From Chondrosia reniformis (Eukaryota; Porifera; Demospongiae; Chondrillida; Chondrillidae): a stretch of DNA of 64,000 nt. Positions 56,107 through 64,000 of the stretch are shown here, one piece after another (position 1 is the first letter of the stretch; each line of letters begins with the position of its first letter). The notes below the pieces were generated by a model. The model saw only the letters and a list, made by a program, of their open reading frames with translations, had not been told where the DNA came from and ran no database searches. The stretch is taken from the NCBI GenBank assembly GCA_947172415.1, contig OX359191.1, positions 6,262,001-6,326,000 on the forward strand, read 5' to 3'. The position numbers and the translations under genes are program-made.

Positions 56107-59100
56107 GTAAGGTAGAGCTCTAATTTATACATATTTATAAATTAAGTGGTACTTACCTAACACAAGTGTAGGGTTCGGTATCCGTTTCCGGACGCCATTC
56201 TTAGCTGTACGCCCTAACTCAGCCGTAAAGTACTCGATTCTTTCGATTGTTGGTCCATGCATGGATCAGAAGAATATAACACCGCACACGGTAAAGCCGC
56301 TTTGTTCACGTATTATTCAGCTAAATTATCACCGTCCGGTATCACATAAAAATAGACAGAAGTCATGTGTTTCCGGACGGTTACTCGTACATCGCGAGAC
56401 GTACAGATTTGACCACTTTTACCTCGTAGCTGTTAGGGCACACACACGCTCTCCTCATAGCAGAAATTTGGAGCAAATAATCCTTGCGACGGGCGAGTGC
56501 GGTTTCATGGAATCGGAAGCCTCGAGGTCATCAATAACGGACACACTTAATTGGAATACATTTCAACTTTGCGAGTTGTCCCAAAAGTACTATTCCCTCT
56601 GTCTTTTGTGGTAAGACACTAGTAAGGTTTCCTAAACAAACATTGTGTCTGTAACCACAATGTAAACATGAGGTGCTCACTAGTAAGGTTTCCTAAACAA
56701 ACAGGCAATGTGTGAAAAATGTACTTCCCATACACAGGCAAATATAGCCTTACATTTTAAATTGAGCATACCAAAACAATGCATATGGCTGATCAGTTTA
56801 TTCCATTTCTTTCTACTGGTCACTTGACTTCAATTCAGGCAAGGTCCAATGGTAAAGCACCTGTTAATACACCTTTTATCTCTCAGTGCCTTCCATACAA
56901 CAGAGGATACAGTGCTGTAGCTATATGGAGAAGGCTTATGAGGCAGCAGTAACAGGCACTATGAGTGTCAGGAGGGCTGCTGAAGAGTTTGGTGTCCCTC
57001 GTTGTAGGTTAAAAGAACTTACCTTTCTGATGAAGAGGAGGCAAGCTTAGTTGAGTTTCTTACACCAAACTCTTCAGCAGCCCTCCTGACACTCATAGTG
57101 CCTGTTACTGCTGCCTCATAAGCCTTCTCCATAGCTACAGCACTGTATCCTCTGTTGCATGGAAGGCGCTGATAGATAAAGGGTGCATTAACAGGTGCAT
57201 GCTTTACCATTGAACCTTGCCAAATGAGACTGAATTAAAGTCAAGTGACCAGTAGAAAGATATGGAATAGACTGCTTGACCAGCCACATCTGAAGAAAGG
57301 GGAATACAAACTGCCATATGCATTGTTTTGGTGTGCTCAATTTTTGTAATTTAAAATATAGGGCTTGACGATTTTGCAATTATTGTATAATTAAGCTAAA
57401 CTTTGCCAGCCTTTTGTCATACACATGTACCATGATATATGTTAGTTTCACAGTGATCTGACCAATTAATTTTTTCAATATAACACATGGTTTTAAAATA
57501 AATTTCCTATAGCTTTTACAGCCTTTTATATGCAGACTTTGTCCTCCGTTTTCTAACAAACAGAGGCCTAAATGAAAAATCCCTTAATTTAAAATGAGTT
57601 TTATACCCTAAACTTTTTGATAATATGGCCATTCTGTTTCTATTATAGGTCCTTTCTTGGAGCCATATGATAATAAAAGCTGTAGGATATATATTGAAAG
57701 CATGTGTTATATTGATAAACATTTTCAATTTTTCAGATCACTGTGAAACCAACATATATTATGGTACATGTGTATGACAACTGTCTGATGAAATATTGTT
57801 GAATTAAGCAAAATAATTATCAAGATATAATCAAGAATTCAAGGTAGTGATTGTGCAATCTGGCGATGTATAGTGATCGATGTCTTTCTATTGCATCACC
57901 AACACCCCTGTATGTCACTGCGTACATATTTGGTATCTTAAACCAAAAGTTAGTGTTAGAAACTGTATAAGTATACCCAACTGATAGGACCTCAAATCTT
58001 TAACTTTTCACAAGCTTCTAAGTCAGATGTTTTTAGAAAACCAGAACCATGTGAGTGTCACACATCCTCCTTTATTTACAAGCCCCTAGGCCATGTTTTA
58101 ACAGGTGACCTACATATATTTTTAGTAACCCAAAACTTAGAAAACTTCTTAAGAAAGGACCAAAATTTAGAGAACCTAATAACTTTAACTGGGTAACTGC
58201 TTTAAAAATGTGTAAGGAAGGTCTTAGAAAATATATGATTGCCTGGGCCCGTAGAGAGAATGTATCTACTTCTGTATTTAGTGAGTGGGAAAATGCTGTA
58301 TTTAATAAAATTATATTTATTTAATGATAGGGTCTCTAAGCTATCTAAATTGTATACCAAGTCCTCAGTAGCCATGCAAGAAGACCCTTACTTGCCCTAA
58401 AATTAAGACTTTATTAGCAGACCTACATAATAAGTATGTTATAGCCCCTGCCGATAAGGCCTCTAATAATATAGTATTTATATGTAAGTCCAACTATAGA
58501 CAAATCATTAATGAAGAACTAGGCAGTACCTCTACTTATGCTAAATGTACAGTAGGACCCCAACAGTTAATTAGGAAGCACATAGATTTCTTAAAACTAG
58601 AGAACCCAAACCAGACTGGTGTAACCTTCCCTCTTCTTACTGGATGCCTAAGCTTCATAAGAACCCTTACAGCTACAGATTCATAGCTGCCTCTCACAAA
58701 TGTACTACCAAACCCCTTTCTAGATTTATAAATTTGGCACTCAGACTGATTCTTAAACATTTTAGAGAATACTGCCTAGGTATATATAGGAATACTGGTG
58801 TTAATGCCTTTTGGATAGTAGAAAACTCACTAGAAGTCTTAGATAGTCTTAGGTCTATACCCACTAGAAAAGCCCAGCTAACTAGTTTTGATTTTCTACC
58901 TTATATACAGCGATCCCCCATAACCTCCTTAAAGACAAGATTACTAACCTTATTCATAGCGCCTATACCTGTAGGAAGTCCCAATATATAGAAGTCTGTC
59001 AGGATAAAGCCTTAAAGTTTTGGTTTAAACAATGTCTCCAATAAAGCAGTCATGCACAGCTGTTAATTTAGTAGAGCTCTTTAATTACCTTATTGATAAC

Positions 59101-62100
59101 ATATATGTATGTGTAGACGGTTCTGTTACAATATTTAAGCAATGTGTAGGTACGTATATATATATCCCCTCCTATGGGTACTGACTGTGCCCCTGGAGTT
59201 GCTAACCTTTTTCTGTTTGCCTATGAATATGAGATTATGAAAGGACTATATACGTAGCTACTTAAGGATAACATCACCCTAGCTATTAAATTTTCCAATA
59301 TTTATAGATAAACAGGTTAACTACCAATTTTTTATCAATAACAATGACTTTGAACTGACAATTAGTGACATTTACCCCAAAGAACTTATTCTTAAAAAGA
59401 CAAATACCAGGAAATCCCCCTTTTTAGACTTAGATATGTAACCATTACCACTAAAGTATATGATCAGCGAGAGGACTTTAACTTTGATATATAGTAAATT
59501 TCCCCCATTTAGATAATAATATTCCCAATACCCTGTCTTTATTTCACAACTAATTAGGTATTCCAGAATATGTAGTGCATGACTTCTCTAGTTTTCAGGT
59601 TAAAAGTTTGCAGTTATGCAGAAAGGACTGTCTTGTGTTACCCCATACTGTGTTACCCCACCTCCAAGTGTTTCATTAGTATATATGTATCTTCTTATAG
59701 ATGATCCAACCAAAGAAATATCAGTTCGACTGTCAGGTTCTTCATTAAATGGGACAAAAGAGGATTATGAGGGGAGAGTTGAAGTTCTGTATAATGGTGT
59801 ATGGGGTACTATTTGTGATGACATGTGGGACATAAACGATGCACATGTGGTTTGCAGAATGTTAGGCTATTCATTAGCTATACAGGCCCCATCCAGAGCG
59901 GCCTACGAGCAAGGAACAGGACCTATTTGGCTTGATAATGTAGACTGCTCTGGCCATGAAAATAGCTTAAATGATTGTTTCCATCGAGGCTGGGGCTATG
60001 AGGATTGCAGTCATTCTGAGGATGCTTCAGTAGTGTGTGCTTGTAAGTATGTACATTTCATTATTAGTGCAATTGGTTTACTTATTAACATGCTAAGAGT
60101 ATTAATCTTATAATACAAGAGAAAATCTTATTAATTCAAGTCTTTTTATTGGAAGGCTATATTTCTATGCTTTTTAATGATTATCTCCATAGCACATTAT
60201 TGTACATTACACACACATACATTAACAAGCAGTTAATTTGAATGTGCTTGTTTGTTCTAAATGGATTCATACCCTACATATTACAAGGCTACCTCAAATC
60301 TACCTGTTTGCACTATAGATGAACCTCCTCAGTTACGCTTGGTTGATGGCTCAAGTAACAGCGAAGGGAGAATTGAAATATCATACAATGGTGAATGGGG
60401 TACAATATGCGATGATGGATGGACTGACTACAATGCAAGAGTTGTCTGTCGGCAATTTGGGTTTAAGGCTACTTTGGGCAGTACTCTAAGGTTTGGTCCA
60501 GGGAATGGAACTATTTGGCTTGATAACGTTGCCTGTACTGGAAACGAAACAACCATTCTTAAATGTAGTCACAGAGTACTTGGAAACCATTATTGTCGCC
60601 ACTATGACGATATTGGTGTCATGTGTACAAGTAAGTCGTCTGTATGTTTGCAATACATCTAAGATTGCAGGCTCAGTGGAGAAGAAGAGACTAGAAGGAG
60701 AAAACTCTTATCACCTCTAACGCTCTCATTTCATTCCTATAGACCTTTACTCTGAAGTAGATGTAACATGTGTTAGATTATTGATACAGTAGAAATGTTA
60801 ATTGATGTGCAATGCGTATTGTTTATCAAGAGCTACTGATATACATTACAAACTGAAAGCACGGCATTTACCCAGGAGTAATAGTTAACCGATTTTCACT
60901 GAAAGTATATCATACAACTGATCAGTTGTGTGCTATTTTTAACATGATCCACTTAGAAGATGTTTGATTATATAGAAATGACATATACAGAAATGACATA
61001 TACATGTCATCTACATCTATATACATATAACCTTTTATATATATAAGGAAATTATACTTGCAATTTTTTATATAAATTGTAGATACGTACATAGAGAGAG
61101 GCCTCTAATTAAATAATTTGAAACTCCTAAAATTCCCTAAGCTTACATTTCTTACAGTTGGTATATTTTGTTCTGTGACCCTCCTGGGGGCCATATGATT
61201 ATTTATATGATGTAGGTAGATTATTATGATATATTGTAACTTGCACTGTATGTACATATATATAGATGAGGCACCTTGTAAGGAAGGTGAGGTCAGACTG
61301 TTTGGAGGATCTAGCACTGAGAATGGAAGACTGGAGATTTGTCATGGCAACATTTGGGGTACTGTTTGCGATGATGGTTGGAACTCGAAGAATGGTTTAG
61401 TGGCCTGTAGACAGCTGGGCTACAATGATTATGTGGCTCACACTAACCATATTCACATTTATTTGGAATTTAGCTATGGAGAAATATTTTATGATGATGT
61501 AAGCTGCTTTGGAAATGAAACTAGATTAACAGACTGCCAACACAGAGGCCAGGGCATCCACAACTGCTATCATTATGAAGATATAATACTTTACTGCACA
61601 AGTGAGAGAATATAGCTTAATATAGTTGTAAATGGATTCACAAACTGGGTTACCCTACATATTACAAGGCTGCCTCAAATCTATACCTGTTTGCACTAGA
61701 TGAACCTCCTCAGTTACGCTTGGTTGATGGCTCAAGTAACAGCGAGGGGAGAATTGAAATATCATACAATGGTGAATGGGGTACAATATGCGATCGTGGA
61801 TGGACTGACTACAATGCAAGAGTTGTCTGTCGACAATTTGGGTTTAAGGCTACTTTGGGCAGTACTCTAAGGTTTGGTCCAGGGAATGGAACTATTTGGC
61901 TTGATAACATTGCCTGTACTGGAAACGAAACAACCATTCTTAAATGTAGTCACAGAGTACTTGGAAAACATTATTGTAGCCACTTGGACGATATTGGTGT
62001 CATGTGCACAAGTAAGTCGTCTGTATGTTTACAATACATCTAAGACTGCAGGCTCAGTGGATAAGAAGAGAGTAGAAGGAGAAAACTCTTATATCCCCTC

Positions 62101-64000
62101 CAAAGTTCTCACTATATTTCTATAGACCTTTACTCTGAAGTAGATATAACATCTGTTAGATTATTGATACAGTAGAAATGTTAATTGATGTGCATTGCAT
62201 ATTGTTTAACAATACATACGTTACGAACTAAAAGCATGGCATGTATATACCCAGGAGTACTAGTTAACCAGTTTTCACTGTATGTTATCTAAAGTTAGTC
62301 ATATATACAACTGATCAGTTGTGTGCTATTTCTAACATGATCCACTTAGAAGATGTTTGATTAGAAATGACAAATGTGTCATCTATTATGTATGTATAAC
62401 CTTTTATATAAGGAAAATATACCTGTAATTTATTATATATTGGTACATAGAGAGAGACCTCTAATTAAATATTTTTAAAAACTCCTAAAATTCCCTAAGT
62501 TTACATTTCTTATAGTTAGCATATTTTGTTCTACGACCCTCCTGTGGACCATATGATTATTTATATAATGTAGGTAGATTATTATGATATATTGTAACTT
62601 GCACTGTATATGTATATAGATGAGACACCAACAGGTTGTAAGGAAGGTGAGGTCAGACTGTTTGGAGGATCTAGTGCTGACAATGGAAGACTGGAGATTT
62701 GTCATAGCAACATTTGGGGTACTGTTTGCGATAATGGTTGGAACCTGAAGAATAGTTTAGTGGCCTGTAGACAGCTTGGCTACAATGATTATGTGGGTCA
62801 CGCTAACCCTAATCGCTTTGAAGTTAGCTATGGAGAAATATTTTATGATGATGTAAGCTGCTTTGGAAATGAAACTAGATTAACAGACTGCCAACACAGA
62901 GGCCAGGGCATCCACAACTGCTATCATTATGAAGATATAATACTTTACTGCACAAGTGAGAGAATATAGCTTAATATAGTTGTAAATGGATTCACAAACT
63001 GGGTTACCCTACATATTACAAGGCTGCCTCAAATCTACCTGTTTGCACTAGATGAACCTCCTCAGTTACGCTTGGTTGATGGCTCAAGTAACAGCGAGGG
63101 GAGAATTGAAATATCATACAATGGTGAATGGGGTACAATATGCGATCGTGGATGGACCGACTACAATGCAAGAGTTGTCTGTCGACAATTTGGGTTTAAG
63201 ACTACTTTGGGCAGTACTCGAAGGTTTGGTCCAGGGAATGGAACTATTTGGCTTGATGACGTTGCCTGTACTGGAAACGAGACAACCATTCTTAAATGTA
63301 GTCACAGAGTACTTGGAAAATATTATTGTAGCCACTATGATGATATTGGTGTCATGTGCACAAGTAAGTCGTCTGTATGTTTGCAATACATCTAAGATTG
63401 CAAGCTCAGTGGATAAGAAGAGAGTAGAAGGAGAAAACTCATATCCCCTCCAAGGTTCTCACTATATTTCTATAGACCTTTACTCTGAAGTAGATGTAAC
63501 ATGTGTTAGATTATTGATACAGTAGAAATGTTAATTGATGTGCAATGCATATTGTTTATCAATAGCTACTGCATATACGTTACGGACTGAAAGCATGGCA
63601 TTTACCCAGGAGTAGTAGTCAACCGATTTTCACTGAAAGTATGTCATACAACTGATCAGTTGTGTGCTATTTCTAACATGATCCACTTAGAAGATGTTTG
63701 ATTAGAAATGACATATACATGTCATCTATTATGTACATATAACCTTTTATATAAGGAAATTATACTTGTAATTTTTTTCTATAAATTGTAGATACATAGG
63801 GAGAGACCTCTAATTAAATAATTTGAAACTCCTAAGATTACATTTCTTACAGTTGGTATATTTTGTTCTACGACCCTCCTGGGGGCCATATGATTATTTA
63901 TATGATGTAGGTAGATTACTATGATATATTGTAACTTGCACTGTATGTACATATATATAGATGAGACACCTTGTAAGGAAGGTGAGGTTAGATTGTTTGA
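56031..64000 (+). CDS. G5: 5' part of SRCR-EGF-VWC family gene (3' end outside window)
   Basis: Exons 56031-56106, 59701-60042, 60319-60630, 61266-61601, 61700-62011, 62620-62955, 63052-63363 and 63961 onward. All open, all phase 1 between them. Promoter, signal peptide, first intron and SRCR1 are nearly those of G3, but the SRCR exon order differs: A exon with the HIHIYLE loop comes first, the NLKNS type second. Confidence 0.85.
56744..57063 (+). pseudogene. Pogo-like transposase fragment, plus arm, G5
   Basis: [20 protein letters not shown], then [12 protein letters not shown]: same parts as in G3 but with EE for KD in the helix, and broken frames. Confidence 0.6.
57019..57380 (-). pseudogene. 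Pogo-like transposase fragment, minus arm, G5
   Basis: Inverse copy of the plus arm: [30 protein letters not shown], open over 63 residues. Confidence 0.65.
57416..57778. mobile_element. Complete long-TIR MITE, second copy
   Basis: Same ends and length as 25737-26099. Confidence 0.7.
57930..59600 (+). pseudogene. Penelope-like reverse transcriptase, degenerate, G5 first intron
   Basis: Best open part 58644-58991: [57 protein letters not shown]. Parallel to 26250-27930 with different indels, and also dead. Confidence 0.7.
59701..60042 (+). CDS. G5 SRCR1 exon
   Basis: As G3 SRCR1, with [27 protein letters not shown] (G to E) and [11 protein letters not shown]. Confidence 0.9.
60319..60630 (+). 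CDS. G5 SRCR exon B1
   Basis: Type B with [36 protein letters not shown]. Acceptor CACTATAG (others CACTAG). Confidence 0.9.
61266..61601 (+). CDS. G5 SRCR exon A1
   Basis: Type [30 protein letters not shown] and long loop [18 protein letters not shown], closest to G3 A3. Confidence 0.9.
61700..62011 (+). CDS. G5 SRCR exon B2
   Basis: Same protein sequence as G3 B2 ([26 protein letters not shown]). Confidence 0.9.
62620..62955 (+). CDS. G5 SRCR exon A2
   Basis: Same as G3 A1 except LTDC for LIDC; NLKNS and [10 protein letters not shown] kept. Confidence 0.9.
63052..63363 (+). CDS. G5 SRCR exon B3
   Basis: Type B with [39 protein letters not shown]. Confidence 0.9.
63961..64000 (+). CDS. 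G5 SRCR exon A3, cut by window end
   Basis: Only [12 protein letters not shown] is seen. The flanking bases match G3 A2 (30889), including its GAGGTTAGA variant. Confidence 0.75.
   Translation, partial: MRHLVRKVRLDCL

Noticed and set aside
1..64000. CRISPR arrays, bacterial operons, rRNA or complete tRNA genes
   Set aside because: None seen. The periodic repeats are exon pairs of a eukaryotic gene array, not short spaced repeats.

Overview
This is eukaryotic, AT-rich, intron-containing DNA from an invertebrate animal. The mix of many group-A SRCR exons, VWC and EGF exons, small and repetitive introns, Penelope-like and hAT/pogo-type debris fits a sponge (demosponge) best. That is an inference from style: no gene here names the species, and a cnidarian or other invertebrate is not excluded.

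The window is dominated by a tandem array of five plus-strand paralogues, called G1 to G5 here. The full plan is: signal-peptide exon; one divergent SRCR exon (SRCR1); alternating SRCR exons of two types (B then A, repeated); one EGF exon; two VWC-like modules over four exons; and a cysteine-rich C-terminal region over three exons. G1 (1-3927) enters from the left and shows only the 3' part. G2 (9785-19511) is complete with 7 SRCR domains and an inferred 1047 residues. G3 (24294-37167) is complete with 9 SRCR domains and 1261 residues. G4 (39285-48082) has 7 SRCR domains and the whole 3' part but no promoter, signal-peptide exon or SRCR1: its first SRCR exon is joined to the decayed 3' flank of G3. 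G5 (56031-64000) has promoter, signal peptide, SRCR1 and six further SRCR exons, the last cut by the window edge. Intron phases chain without a break in every copy (all SRCR and EGF exons are 1-1), so the products would be large secreted, disulfide-rich, N-glycosylated proteins without a clear membrane anchor, plausibly used in recognition or adhesion outside the cell.

Between the genes lie repeated flanks. Each 3' flank holds a decayed coding region of unknown family, then decayed EGF exons, then (3' of G3 and G4) the end of a minus-strand non-LTR reverse transcriptase. Only the G4-G5 interval (50521-52192) also keeps a small five-exon RING-H2 gene. Before each surviving promoter are two minus-strand SRCR pseudogene exons, hAT or foldback elements, and a shared promoter block with duplicated boxes and a dyad. 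First introns carry pogo-like helix-turn-helix fragments in inverted pairs, a long-TIR MITE and a degenerate Penelope-like reverse transcriptase.

The copies are mosaics. The 3' part of G2 (about 16.6-20.4 kb) matches that of G4 (45.2-48.9 kb) almost base for base, and 20.95-28.5 kb matches 52.4-60.2 kb except for a clean young LINE insertion. This points to repeated unequal exchange or conversion at two scales: whole genes, and B-A exon pairs.
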